Shown: one piece after another, positions 29,238-38,024 of the stretch
How positions within the stretch are numbered: position 1 is the stretch's first letter
Layout: each line of letters begins with the position of its first letter
DNA from: Epilithonimonas lactis
Lineage (GTDB): Bacteria > Bacteroidota > Bacteroidia > Flavobacteriales > Weeksellaceae
Direction of reading: 5' to 3'
Length of the DNA stretch: 64,000 nucleotides
NCBI RefSeq assembly: GCF_900110605.1
Contig: NZ_FOFI01000001.1
Location: 620,001-684,000 of the forward strand
Translations under genes and position numbers: made by a program
Notes under the pieces: model-generated
The model's database searches: none
What the model was told of the DNA's origin: nothing
What the model saw: the letters and a program-made list of their open reading frames with translations, nothing else

Positions 29238-29516
29238 TTACCCAATAATTCCAAGTAGATCTCCCTCTTTCACGATAAGATAATCTTTCCCTTCAAACTT
29301 AAGTTCTGTTCCTGAATATTTTCCATAAAGCACTTTGTCACCAACTTTTACAGTGGTTGGCTCATCTACTTTTCCTGGACCAACTGCTACAACTGTTCCT
29401 TCCTGAGGTTTTTCTTTTGCAGTGTCTGGGATGATGATTCCTGATGCTGTTTTAGTTTCTGCAGGTGTTGGTTCTACCAAAACTCTGTCCGCTAATGGTT
29501 TGAAATTTACTGACAT
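29238..29516 (-). CDS. groES: Co-chaperonin GroES (Hsp10)
   Basis: 92 residues from the ATG at 29516; an in-frame start 11 codons upstream would add a non-conserved, basic extension ([11 protein letters not shown]), so it is not used. Conserved features: [38 protein letters not shown] region including the mobile loop, [16 protein letters not shown], and [13 protein letters not shown]. It caps the GroEL ring. No CIRCE element (the HrcA target) is seen upstream. Confidence 0.97.
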   Translation of the reverse strand: MSVNFKPLADRVLVEPTPAETKTASGIIIPDTAKEKPQEGTVVAVGPGKVDEPTTVKVGDKVLYGKYSGTELKFEGKDYLIVKEGDLLGIIG

Positions 29517-29557
29517 AATTATATTTGATTTTTTAATATTTATTCTCATTCCTACAT

Positions 29558-29574
29558 CTCCAAGAATGTGCCAA
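29558..29574 (-). promoter_or_regulatory. Possible sigma-54-like site upstream of groES
   Basis: The minus strand reads TTGGCACATTCTTGGAG. This gives GG, ten bases, GA, one base off the sigma-54 GG-N10-GC rule, with a strong TTGGCAC -24 element. Spacing would put the start about 30 bases before the groES ATG. No TAnnTTTG box is better placed. Weak evidence by itself. Confidence 0.3.
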
Positions 29575-29652
29575 TGATGAAGGAAGTTGGAAGTTGGAAG
29601 ATGGATGTTCTATTTGGCAGAGTTTTATTCTTGATGCTGAAATTTTGGCAGA

Positions 29653-29686
29653 AAAAAAGTCATTCGGTTTTGAATGACTTTTTTAA
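29653..29686 (-). terminator. Terminator after the M1 peptidase gene
   Basis: AAAAAGTCATTC / GAATGACTTTTT stem of 12 pairs with a six-base loop, flanked by A and T runs, 12 bases beyond the peptidase stop codon on the minus strand. Confidence 0.85.
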
Positions 29687-29697
29687 GTTTTAATGAA

Positions 29698-32079
29698 TTA
29701 ATTTTTCTTTCCTGCAGCCTGCATCGGATTCACCTTCCCGCTCGCGCCGCCTCTTGCGGTCTCTCTTTGAGCTTGTTTGAAAATCTGAAACTTCGAAGGT
29801 GCTTCTGTGGATGACGTTGCTGCCCAATAATTGTTGGAAGTGTCAATATCAGCGGTTTCTTTCATTGGATCCAATTGGATGGATTTTACTTTTTTTCCGA
29901 AATAATAAGTTTTAGAAACTTTCTGCTCATTGGATCTCCAGATCTGAACATTGATTTTGTCATTCAATTTGGAGCCATCTTCAAAAGTGAACTCCAGAAT
30001 GATCGGCATTACCAATCCGCCTTTGTTCTTAAAATCGATTTGATAAGCAGTGATATTATTTTTGATTCCTTGAGACTTATCCTGAGGTGATAGTTTGTCA
30101 GTAGCTGGAGCTTTTAAAGTATACTCTTTAGATGTATCCACTTTTTCCTCGCCTCGGTCATATCTGTAATAGAAATCCTGAACCTCTTTGTCGCCATCCA
30201 CATAGAATTTGATCTTCTCATCTCTGTTTCTAACTTTCGAGATGTCTTCAAACTCGTTAAGCGCTGGCGCATCGGTTTTATATTTTACTTCCGTTGCTTC
30301 TTTTGGCGTTGCATCGTAATCTGGTGTTGCGATAGAAACTTTGTCAATAGCGATATCTACAGGGTCTGTGCTGTAGAACCAACCTCTCCAAAACCAATCC
30401 AGGTCTTCGCCGCTCGCATCTTCCATTGTTCGGAAAAGGTCTGCAGGTTCTGGATGGCGGAATGCCCATCTTTGCGCGTAAGTTTTGAAGGCTTTATCAA
30501 AAAGTTCTCTGCCCATAATGGTTTCACGAAGGATATTCAATCCAGTGGCTGGTTTGGAATATGCGTTTGGTCCAAAACGAGCGATGTTTTCTGAGTTGGT
30601 CATAATCGGTTCCAATTCGTCTTTCGGAAGTTTCATGTAATCTACGATGGTCCAAGCTGGTCCACGTTTCGAAGGGAATTTATTGTCCCATTTCTCCTCG
30701 GTCAAATATTCAACAAAAGTATTAAGACCTTCATCCATCCAAGACCATTGTCTCTCGTCTGAGTTGATGATCATTGGGAAAAAGTTGTGTCCAACTTCGT
30801 GGATGATCACGCCCAACATTCCGTTTTTGATGGCTTCAGAATAGGTTCCGTCTTTTTCAGTTCGTCCATAATTGAAACAGATCATCGGATATTCCATTCC
30901 GTTGGAAGCCTCAACAGACTGCGCCACTGGATATGGATAAGGAATCGTGAATTCTGAATAGGTTTTGATGGTGTGAGCCACCGCTTTCGTAGAGAATTTT
31001 CTGTAAAGTCCGTAAGCTTCTTTTCCGTAGAAACTCATCGCCATCACCTTATTGTTGTTTTCTGGGATCAAAACTTTCATGCCGTCCCAAACGAATTTTC
31101 TTGATGAACCCCAAGCAAAGTCACGCACATTTTCCGCCTCGAATTTCCAGGTTTTTCTTTCCTTGGATTTGTTCTTTTCTGCTTTTTTAGCTTCATCAAG
31201 TGTTACGATTTCGATGGGCTCATTAGAATTTTCAGCTTGTCTGTATCTTGCCAATTGAGCCGAAGTCAAAACTTGGTCATAATTTTTGCAAACACCAGTT
31301 CCTCCAATGATGTGATCCGCTGGAACATTCATAGAAACTTTGAAGTTTCCAAAAACCAATGCGAACTCGCCACGACCTGTAAATTGATGGTTTTGCCAAC
31401 CGTGGAAATCGCTGTAAACGCACATTCTCGGATACCATTGTGTCATCGTGTAAAGGTCATTGCCATCTTCCGGGAAGTTTTCGTAACCACCACGACCGCC
31501 TTTTTCCATTCGGTTCGGGATGTTGTAGTTCCAGTCCACTTTGAAGGTGAATTTCTCTCCAGCTTTCAAAGGTTTTGCCAGGTCGATCCGCATCATCGTT
31601 TTGTTCACGACATATTTGATCGGCGAACTGTTGGCGTCGGTCACTTTTTCTAGATTTACACCGTAGCCATCGTCTTTTGCAGGAAGTTCAGATGTTTTTA
31701 ATCTATCGATGTTTGCTGCTTTGGGTAGAGTGGAAGAGGAAGGGTAATCTGCATTTTTTACAGAAGATTGCTGATTCTCATCCAGTTGAAGCCACAGGTA
31801 TTCTAAAGTGTCGGGAGAATTATTATAATAAGTAATCGTTTCGGAACCTTTAAGATTTCTTTTGTCTTCGTCCAAATAGGCGGAAATATCGTAGTCCGCA
31901 CGTTGCTGCCAATATTGATTTCCTGGCGCACCAGAAGCCGTCCTGTAAGTATTTGGCGTTGGAAGGATTGTGCCGAGTTGTTCAAACTTATTCCCGTGAT
32001 TGCTCCCAGGATTGTTTTGAATATTTTGAGCACCAACAAAAACACTGGCAAATAGAAGACCTAAAACTTTTAATTTCAT
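29698..32079 (-). CDS. M1 family metallopeptidase, secreted
   Basis: 793 residues. A signal peptide (MKLKVLGLLFASVFVGAQ) is followed by an M1-type N-terminal beta domain, GMEYPM (394-399, in place of the GAMEN motif), and the zinc site H427-E-V-G-H431 with E450 (WMDEGLNTFVEYL). The catalytic domain continues to about residue 590, after which a beta-rich C-terminal region has no clear match. It ends in a basic segment without a T9SS signal. It is probably a periplasmic or outer-membrane-exposed aminopeptidase. Its terminator separates it from groES. Confidence 0.9.
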   Translation of the reverse strand: MKLKVLGLLFASVFVGAQNIQNNPGSNHGNKFEQLGTILPTPNTYRTASGAPGNQYWQQRADYDISAYLDEDKRNLKGSETITYYNNSPDTLEYLWLQLDENQQSSVKNADYPSSSTLPKAANIDRLKTSELPAKDDGYGVNLEKVTDANSSPIKYVVNKTMMRIDLAKPLKAGEKFTFKVDWNYNIPNRMEKGGRGGYENFPEDGNDLYTMTQWYPRMCVYSDFHGWQNHQFTGRGEFALVFGNFKVSMNVPADHIIGGTGVCKNYDQVLTSAQLARYRQAENSNEPIEIVTLDEAKKAEKNKSKERKTWKFEAENVRDFAWGSSRKFVWDGMKVLIPENNNKVMAMSFYGKEAYGLYRKFSTKAVAHTIKTYSEFTIPYPYPVAQSVEASNGMEYPMICFNYGRTEKDGTYSEAIKNGMLGVIIHEVGHNFFPMIINSDERQWSWMDEGLNTFVEYLTEEKWDNKFPSKRGPAWTIVDYMKLPKDELEPIMTNSENIARFGPNAYSKPATGLNILRETIMGRELFDKAFKTYAQRWAFRHPEPADLFRTMEDASGEDLDWFWRGWFYSTDPVDIAIDKVSIATPDYDATPKEATEVKYKTDAPALNEFEDISKVRNRDEKIKFYVDGDKEVQDFYYRYDRGEEKVDTSKEYTLKAPATDKLSPQDKSQGIKNNITAYQIDFKNKGGLVMPIILEFTFEDGSKLNDKINVQIWRSNEQKVSKTYYFGKKVKSIQLDPMKETADIDTSNNYWAATSSTEAPSKFQIFKQAQRETARGGASGKVNPMQAAGKKN

Positions 32080-32183
32080 TTCCGAAAAATTAATGACTAA
32101 TAAAATTATATGTCATCAAATTTAAGAAATAGTTACTATAAAATTTGAAAAGGAAAAGGCTTATTGCTGTTTTGTTTGCAAAA

Positions 32184-33191
32184 TCAATTTTTAAACCACA
32201 GATTTTCGCCTTTTAGAATCAGTGGACTTGGAAAATTATTGGTAAATAATCCGCCAGTTCCCAGACCTTGCGGCATTGGATTCTTTTTGTTGTAAGTATA
32301 TTGTGCGATGGCGTTCAGTCCGATATTGCTTTCCAAGGCGGAAGTGATCCACCAATCGATGTTGTTTTTTTCTGCCAAATCGATCCATTCATCTGAACCG
32401 GAAAAACCACCGATCAAACTTGGCTTCAAAATAATGTATTGAGGTTTGATCGCCTTCAGAAGTTCTTTTTTTGATTCGATATTTAGAACGCCTATTAATT
32501 CCTCATCGAGAGCAATTGGCGTTGGTGTATTTTTACAAAGTTCGGCCATCGCTTTCCAGTTTCCGGCTTGTATTGGCTGTTCTATAGAATGGATTTCTAA
32601 CTCTGCCAATTCTTCCAAAACCAATTTTGCCTGTTCCGGAGAGAAAGCACCGTTTGCGTCCACACGAAGTTCGATTTGTTCTTTCGGGAATTTATTTCTT
32701 ATTGATTTGATCACTTCTTTTTCCGATTGCCAGTCCACGCCGATCTTCAGTTTGATACAAGTGAAATGATCTTTTAATTTTTCTTGAATTTGAGATTGCA
32801 TAAACGCTGCATTTCCCATCCAGATCAAACCATTGATTTTAATTGAATCTTTACCTTCAGTAAAATCACTCGGGAAATAAAGATTGCCTTGGTGTTTCAA
32901 ATTGGCAAGCGCTTGTTCTATCCCAAAAATAATTGATGGATGATTCACCAATTCTTCCTTCAATTCTTCCAAACTCAAATTGATGTTCCGACAAGCCCAT
33001 TCCAAAGCGGCTTCGTAATCTTCGTCGTCATCAAAACTCAATCCTCGGAAAAGTGCACATTCTCCAATTCCTTTTTTGTCGTCTTCGGTAATTTCTATGA
33101 AATAAGTTTCTTTCGTATTCAAAATACCTCGCGAGGTTCCACTTGGCTGTTTGAAATTAAGAATGTATTGGTTGAATGTCGCAGTCTTCAT
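32184..33191 (-). CDS. menC: o-Succinylbenzoate synthase (enolase superfamily)
   Basis: 335 residues. Enolase-superfamily barrel: catalytic K147-L-K149 (CIKLKIG), metal ligands D178 (RVDANGAF), E204 (SIEQP) and D229 (ALDEEL), and a second catalytic lysine K256 (YIILKPSLIGG). The end, SALESNIGLNAIAQY and QGLGTGGLF, is that of MenC proteins of Bacteroidota. It dehydrates SHCHC to o-succinylbenzoate in menaquinone synthesis. Dipeptide epimerases of the same superfamily are the main alternative. No other men gene is adjacent. Confidence 0.87.
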   Translation of the reverse strand: MKTATFNQYILNFKQPSGTSRGILNTKETYFIEITEDDKKGIGECALFRGLSFDDDEDYEAALEWACRNINLSLEELKEELVNHPSIIFGIEQALANLKHQGNLYFPSDFTEGKDSIKINGLIWMGNAAFMQSQIQEKLKDHFTCIKLKIGVDWQSEKEVIKSIRNKFPKEQIELRVDANGAFSPEQAKLVLEELAELEIHSIEQPIQAGNWKAMAELCKNTPTPIALDEELIGVLNIESKKELLKAIKPQYIILKPSLIGGFSGSDEWIDLAEKNNIDWWITSALESNIGLNAIAQYTYNKKNPMPQGLGTGGLFTNNFPSPLILKGENLWFKN

Positions 33192-33205
33192 CCTACAAAA
33201 ATAAG

Positions 33206-33230
33206 AAAAGACCGAGAAAATCGGTCTTTT
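33206..33230 (-). terminator. Terminator after fbp
   Basis: AAAAGACCGA / TCGGTCTTTT perfect 10-pair stem with a five-base loop, between the fbp stop and the menC start. Confidence 0.8.
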
Positions 33231-33251
33231 GTATAGTTTAAAATTTTAATT

Positions 33252-34271
33252 CTAATTTTTGCTGACAGCTTTTGCCATAAATTCCTCAGCCTGCGTCACC
33301 ATTGCGGCACTTCCGCAGAAAAACGGAACACGCTGATGCAATTCTGTTGGCTCGATCTCCATGATCCTTTTGAAACCGTCGCTACATTTTCCGCCAGCCT
33401 GTTCTGCTAAGAAAGCCATTGGATTGGCCTCGTAGAGCAATCGCAATTTTCCATTTGGTGAATGTGAAGTTTGCGGATAGATGTAGATTCCACCTTTCAA
33501 CATATTTCTGTGAAAATCTGAAACCAAAGATCCAATATATCTTGAAGTATAAGGTCTGTCGCCTTCTTCTTCCTGACAATATTTGATGTAATCTTTCACA
33601 CCTTGAGGAAATTTGGCATAATTTCCTTCATTGATGGAATAGATCTTTCCCATCGTTGGGAATTTGATGTTCTCGTGAGATAAATAATAAGTTCCGATAG
33701 AGGGATCCAAAGTAAATCCATTCACGCCATTTCCTGTCGTGTAGACGATCATTGTAGAAGAACCGTAAACCACATAGCCTGCAGCCACCTGATTCACACC
33801 TTTTTGTAAGAAATCTCTCAATTCTACTGGGCTTCCTGGATCGGACACTCTTCTGTAAATAGAGAAAATCGTTCCCACAGAAACGTTCACGTCGATGTTG
33901 GAAGAACCGTCCAAAGGATCGATCAAAACAACATATTTGCTAAGGTGGGCATTTTCTGTGCATTTCACCTCGATGAAATCATCACTTTCTTCTGATGCGA
34001 TGCCGCATACAACTTCTCTTTGGGAAAGCGCGGCGATGAAGATATCATTGGCCAAAACATCCAACTTTTGCTGATCTTCACCTTGGATATTCATGTTTCC
34101 AACGTTCCCGATGATGTCTGCAATTCCGGCTTTGTTCACTTCGCGGTTAACGATTTTGGTCGCAATTCTGATAGAACTGATAAGACGGGAAAGTTCTCCG
34201 GTGGAATATTTGAAATCATCTTGTTTATCGATGATGAATTCTCCTAAAGTTTGCAAAGCTTGTTTTGACAT
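33252..34271 (-). CDS. fbp: Fructose-1,6-bisphosphatase, class I
   Basis: 339 residues from the ATG at 34271 ([13 protein letters not shown]); an upstream in-frame ATG adds 18 unconserved residues. The class I metal site is visible as [25 protein letters not shown], with the substrate-binding [15 protein letters not shown] and [20 protein letters not shown]. It removes the 1-phosphate of fructose-1,6-bisphosphate in gluconeogenesis. It is divergent from the aspartate kinase gene. Confidence 0.96.
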   Translation of the reverse strand: MSKQALQTLGEFIIDKQDDFKYSTGELSRLISSIRIATKIVNREVNKAGIADIIGNVGNMNIQGEDQQKLDVLANDIFIAALSQREVVCGIASEESDDFIEVKCTENAHLSKYVVLIDPLDGSSNIDVNVSVGTIFSIYRRVSDPGSPVELRDFLQKGVNQVAAGYVVYGSSTMIVYTTGNGVNGFTLDPSIGTYYLSHENIKFPTMGKIYSINEGNYAKFPQGVKDYIKYCQEEEGDRPYTSRYIGSLVSDFHRNMLKGGIYIYPQTSHSPNGKLRLLYEANPMAFLAEQAGGKCSDGFKRIMEIEPTELHQRVPFFCGSAAMVTQAEEFMAKAVSKN

Positions 34272-34437
34272 GGATTTATTTTTGAGATTTACAAAACTAT
34301 CATATTTTTTAATTAAATGAAACAAAATTTATCACTAATTGATGATAATTATCATAATCCTATTAATATGGTTTAATGTTTCATTTTGAGTCATTAAAAA
34401 AAGCAAGGTGCAATTTTTATATTTCGTTCATTATTAA

Positions 34438-34445
34438 TATTTTTG
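34438..34445 (+). promoter_or_regulatory. Possible -7 box for the aspartate kinase gene
   Basis: TATTTTTG matches TAnnTTTG and lies 65 bases before the ATG at 34511. No TTG is found at -33, so it is a weak candidate. Confidence 0.35.
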
Positions 34446-34510
34446 TGGGTTAATAAAAATTTAACAGTCTTTTTATCTTATTATAATTGATTTAACGGTT
34501 AAAAAATCTA

Positions 34511-35749
34511 ATGAAAATCTACAAATTTGGGGGTGCATCTGTAAAAGATGCAGAAGGTGTGAAAAATGTGGCCTTGGTTCTGGAAACGCAAGGGTTTGAA
34601 AAATGTCTGTTGGTAGTTTCTGCCATGGGAAAGACCACGAATGCTTTGGAAAAAGTCGTGGAGTATTACTTCAAGAAACAGGATTACCAGAAGGAGATCG
34701 AACTGATAAAGAACGACCACATCGCCATCGCCAAAGGTTTATTTTCTGAGAATCATCAGGTTTTTGGCGAGATCTCATTATTTTTTGATGACATCGACTC
34801 TTTCCTTAGAAGAAACAAATCACCGAATTACAATTTCGTTTACGATCAGGTTGTAAGTTGTGGGGAGATGATCTCTTCTAAAATATTAAGCGAATATCTT
34901 AATGAAATTCAATTCTTTAACCATTGGTTGGATGCGAGAGATTACATCAAAACCGACAGCAATTACAGAGAAGGAATCGTGAACTGGCAGGAAACTGAAC
35001 AGAATATTTCCAAGTTGGATAAGATCAATTGTTATGTCACTCAGGGATTTATCGGTTCTGAAACCAATAATTTCACAGTTACTTTAGGAAGAGAAGGTTC
35101 CGATTACACCGCTGCGATTTTCGCTTATTGCCTTAATGCAGACGAGATGACGATCTGGAAAGATGTTCCAGGTGTGATGACCGGCGATCCTAGGAAATTT
35201 GATAACGTGGAATTGTTGTCCTTCATTTCTTACGAAGAGGCAATCGAGATGGCTTATTACGGTGCATCCGTCATTCACCCAAAAACTTTGCAGCCGCTTA
35301 AACAGAAAAATATTCCATTCTTTGTAAAATCTTTTGTAGAACCAAAGGAACCGGGAACCAAAGTGGGGAACTCTGCAGAGAACGAATCTGTGGAAAGTTA
35401 CATCCTCAAGGAAAATCAAACTTTGCTGAATGTTGAAACGAGAGATTTTTCTTTCATAGCCGAGGATCACATCAGTTTGATCTTTACACTTTTGGCTAAA
35501 TATAAAATTAAAGTTTCTTTGATGCAGAATTCGGCAATTTCATTAGCTTTATGTTTGGAAGACAAATTTGGAACGGCGAATGAATTCAATGAAGAATTGC
35601 AACAGAGTTTCATCACTCAAATGACGAAAAATGTATCCTTGTTCACCGTAAGAAATGCGGAACTGGACAAGTTGGAGAAATTCTACAAAGACAAAAAAGT
35701 ACTTCTGGAGCAGATCTCGAAAAAAACCTTCCAAATGGTAACCATGTAA
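34511..35749 (+). CDS. Aspartate kinase (monofunctional)
   Basis: 412 residues. It opens with the kinase motif MKIYKFGGASVKDAEGV and continues with VVSAMGKTTNALE, TLGREGSDYTAA and the aspartate-binding DVPGVMTGDPR. The last ~120 residues form an ACT-type regulatory region (HISLIFTLLAKYKIKVSLMQNSAIS). There is no homoserine dehydrogenase domain. It phosphorylates aspartate at the start of the lysine, threonine and methionine pathways. It is followed after 7 bases by the acyltransferase gene, so the two are probably co-transcribed. Confidence 0.93.
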   Translation: MKIYKFGGASVKDAEGVKNVALVLETQGFEKCLLVVSAMGKTTNALEKVVEYYFKKQDYQKEIELIKNDHIAIAKGLFSENHQVFGEISLFFDDIDSFLRRNKSPNYNFVYDQVVSCGEMISSKILSEYLNEIQFFNHWLDARDYIKTDSNYREGIVNWQETEQNISKLDKINCYVTQGFIGSETNNFTVTLGREGSDYTAAIFAYCLNADEMTIWKDVPGVMTGDPRKFDNVELLSFISYEEAIEMAYYGASVIHPKTLQPLKQKNIPFFVKSFVEPKEPGTKVGNSAENESVESYILKENQTLLNVETRDFSFIAEDHISLIFTLLAKYKIKVSLMQNSAISLALCLEDKFGTANEFNEELQQSFITQMTKNVSLFTVRNAELDKLEKFYKDKKVLLEQISKKTFQMVTM

Positions 35750-35756
35750 AAACACT

Positions 35757-37601
35757 ATGAGCTTAATTTCCAAAGAAGACTTGATAAAAGCAGCCGGACT
35801 CGATAAAATTGGTTTTCTCAAGAGACCCGTTGCGTCCGCGATCATGAATCTTACAAAAATAAATGAGGTCAATGCACTTTATAACAAATTGATTCATACA
35901 AAAGGCGTCGAGTTTTTTGATGAATTTGTAAGAGAACAAGAACTGAGTTACATCGTCTTCGAAGAAGATCTTGCAAAAATTCCTAAAACCGGACCGTTCA
36001 TCATTGTTTCCAATCATCCGCTAGGCGCATTGGATGGGATTTTGATGTGCAAAATCATCTTGCGCGTTCGTCCAGATTTCAAAGTGATGGGAAATTTTCT
36101 CCTGTCTAAGATAAAACCGATGGATCCTTTTGTGATCTCCGTCAATCCATTTGAAGAAAGAAAAGATGCGTACAGCAGCTCAACCGGGATGAGAGAGACT
36201 TTCAGACATTTGTCAGAAGGTGGTTGTCTCGGAATTTTCCCCGCGGGTGAAGTCTCCAATAAAAATAATGAATACGGTGAAATCCTAGACAGACCTTGGG
36301 GCAAAACCGCTTTGAAGATCATCAAGAAAGCAAAAGTGCCTGTGGTTCCGATGTATTTCCATGCGACCAACAGCAAAATCTTTTATAATGTCGCCAAGCT
36401 GCATCCAGACCTACAAACCCTGATGCTGCCGACAGAAATGATGCGAAAGAGAGATAAACCGATCAGGATCAGAATTGGGAAAGCTATATCTGTAAAACAG
36501 CTGCAGGAAGAGGAAAGCATAGAAGAATTGGGCGATTATCTTTACAACAAAGTCTATATGCTCAAATCTTATTATGAAAAAAGAAAAAGCATTACCGAAA
36601 AGCTGAAACTCCCAAATATGTCGCTCAAAAATCCATTGGTGAAGCAAAATAATATCGTTCAGAATATTATTGATGAAACGCCAACCGAGGATCTGATAAG
36701 AGAAATAGAGATCCTGAAAGCTGCAGAAAACAAAAAGCTCTTTTCCCACGGAGATTACGACGTGTTTTTCACAAAATCAGAAGAGATCCCTTCCATCATG
36801 AGGGAGATCGGGCGACAGAGAGAACTCACTTTCCGAGCAATTGGAGAAGGTACCAATCTGCCTTTTGACCTGGATGAATATGACAACCATTACCACCATC
36901 TTTTTATGTGGGACAATGCCGCAAAAAAACTGGTTGGTGCGTACAGGATGGCTTTGGGTTCAGAGGTGATGAAGAAGTTTGGGATCGATGGATTCTACAC
37001 CAGTTCACTCTTTGAGTATGATCCAGAGCTTCAACCGTTTTTCCGAAAAGTGATCGAGATGGGACGCGCCTACGTTTCTGTAGGATATCAACAAAAACCT
37101 TTTCCTTTATTCTTGCTTTGGAGAGGAATTGTACACGTCTGTTTGAGAAATCCGGAACACAAATTCCTGATGGGCGGCGTGAGTATTAGCAACAAGTTTT
37201 CAGAATTTTCGAAGTCATTGATGATAGAATTTATGCGTTCCCATTATTACGATTCTGCTGTGGCGCAGTACATTCATCCAAAAAATGAATTCAAAGTGGT
37301 GATGAAAGAGCGCGATAAGGCTTTGTTTTTTGAAGATATGGATGCTGACCTTAATAAGTTGGATAAGATCATTGATGACCTGGAGCCAGAGCTTAGATTG
37401 CCAGTTTTGATCAAGAAATATATTAAGCAAAATGCGAAAATGATCGCCTTTAATGTGGATCCAAACTTCAACGATGCGATTGATGGATTGATGTATATCC
37501 GAATCAGTGATTTGCCGGAGGACACGATAAAACCAGTTTTGGAAGAGTTGAGCGATTTTTTCAAAGCACAAACTGAAAAAAAATCGTCTGAAAATCAGTA
37601 A
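35757..37601 (+). CDS. OlsF-like bifunctional acyltransferase (PlsC + GNAT), ornithine-lipid synthesis
   Basis: 614 residues with two fused catalytic domains. Residues ~60-280 are a PlsC-type lysophospholipid acyltransferase with IIVSNHPLGALDGILM (the NHPxGxxDG form), NPFEERKD and GIFPAGEVSN. Residues ~330-590 are a hemolysin/OlsB-type GNAT N-acyltransferase (LTFRAIGEGTNLPFDLDEYD, VGAYRMALGSEVM, EMGRAYVSVGYQ). This arrangement matches OlsF, shown in Flavobacterium johnsoniae and others to make ornithine lipids: the GNAT part makes lyso-ornithine lipid and the PlsC part adds the second acyl chain. The assignment is by architecture. Confidence 0.85.
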   Translation: MSLISKEDLIKAAGLDKIGFLKRPVASAIMNLTKINEVNALYNKLIHTKGVEFFDEFVREQELSYIVFEEDLAKIPKTGPFIIVSNHPLGALDGILMCKIILRVRPDFKVMGNFLLSKIKPMDPFVISVNPFEERKDAYSSSTGMRETFRHLSEGGCLGIFPAGEVSNKNNEYGEILDRPWGKTALKIIKKAKVPVVPMYFHATNSKIFYNVAKLHPDLQTLMLPTEMMRKRDKPIRIRIGKAISVKQLQEEESIEELGDYLYNKVYMLKSYYEKRKSITEKLKLPNMSLKNPLVKQNNIVQNIIDETPTEDLIREIEILKAAENKKLFSHGDYDVFFTKSEEIPSIMREIGRQRELTFRAIGEGTNLPFDLDEYDNHYHHLFMWDNAAKKLVGAYRMALGSEVMKKFGIDGFYTSSLFEYDPELQPFFRKVIEMGRAYVSVGYQQKPFPLFLLWRGIVHVCLRNPEHKFLMGGVSISNKFSEFSKSLMIEFMRSHYYDSAVAQYIHPKNEFKVVMKERDKALFFEDMDADLNKLDKIIDDLEPELRLPVLIKKYIKQNAKMIAFNVDPNFNDAIDGLMYIRISDLPEDTIKPVLEELSDFFKAQTEKKSSENQ

Positions 37602-37635
37602 TTTTCATACAAATATTGACTAATTTTCAATATAA

Positions 37636-37667
37636 TTTGCATCGTAAGGATAAAGACTATATTTTTG
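37636..37667 (+). promoter_or_regulatory. Promoter of the tRNA-Phe pair
   Basis: TTTG (37636-37639), 20 bases, TATTTTTG (37660-37667), a good match to the Bacteroidota consensus. The -7 box ends 28 bases before the first tRNA. Confidence 0.7.
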
Positions 37668-37695
37668 CACCACTCAAAATAACAATGCGAGTGAT

Positions 37696-37768
37696 GGTTT
37701 CTTAGCTCAGTTGGTAGAGCAATGGATTGAAAATCCATGTGTCCCTGGTTCGATCCCTGGAGAAACCA
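37696..37768 (+). tRNA. tRNA-Phe (GAA), copy 1
   Basis: 73 bases without encoded CCA. Acceptor GGTTTCT pairs with AGAAACC; D arm GCTC/GAGC; anticodon stem ATGGA/TCCAT with loop TTGAAAA, giving anticodon GAA; T arm CCTGG-TTCGATC-CCTGG. The T stem has a U-U mismatch at its middle pair. The discriminator base is A. Confidence 0.95.
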
Positions 37769-37838
37769 CAATAAGATGTTGATTTTTACAATTGACATTT
37801 TGAAACTAATAAATGAGTTCATTGCTCAAAAAAACAAT

Positions 37839-37911
37839 GGTTTCTTAGCTCAGTTGGTAGAGCAATGGATTGAAAATCCATGTGTCCCTGGTTCGATCCC
37901 TGGAGAAACCA
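37839..37911 (+). tRNA. tRNA-Phe (GAA), copy 2
   Basis: Identical over all 73 bases to the copy 70 bases upstream, including the T-stem U-U mismatch. It has no promoter of its own that I can see, so it is probably made from the upstream promoter, and is followed by a terminator. Confidence 0.95.
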
Positions 37912-37914
37912 CTT

Positions 37915-37943
37915 AAAACCGTCTAACTTCAGGCGGTTTTTTT
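37915..37943 (+). terminator. Terminator after the tRNA pair
   Basis: AAACCGTC / GGCGGTTT stem with one G-T pair and an eight-base loop, followed by seven T residues, starting three bases after the second tRNA. Confidence 0.8.
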
Positions 37944-37977
37944 GTTTATATTAGAAATATTAGATTTAAAGTAAAAT

Positions 37978-38008
37978 AAAAAGAGCGGGTTTTGATCCGC
38001 TCTTTTTT
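37978..38008 (-). terminator. Terminator after the T9SS cargo gene
   Basis: AAAGAGCGG / CCGCTCTTT stem of 9 pairs with flanking A and T runs, 17 bases beyond the stop codon of the minus-strand gene. Confidence 0.85.
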
Positions 38009-38024
38009 AGTTTGTCTATTTGCC

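Noticed and set aside
29576-29601. Tandem GGAAGTT units as a possible CRISPR or microsatellite
   Set aside because: Only two to three 7-base units without spacers; too little to call anything.
29517-29697. CIRCE element for HrcA upstream of groES
   Set aside because: TTAGCACTC-N9-GAGTGCTAA or a near match is not found on either strand.
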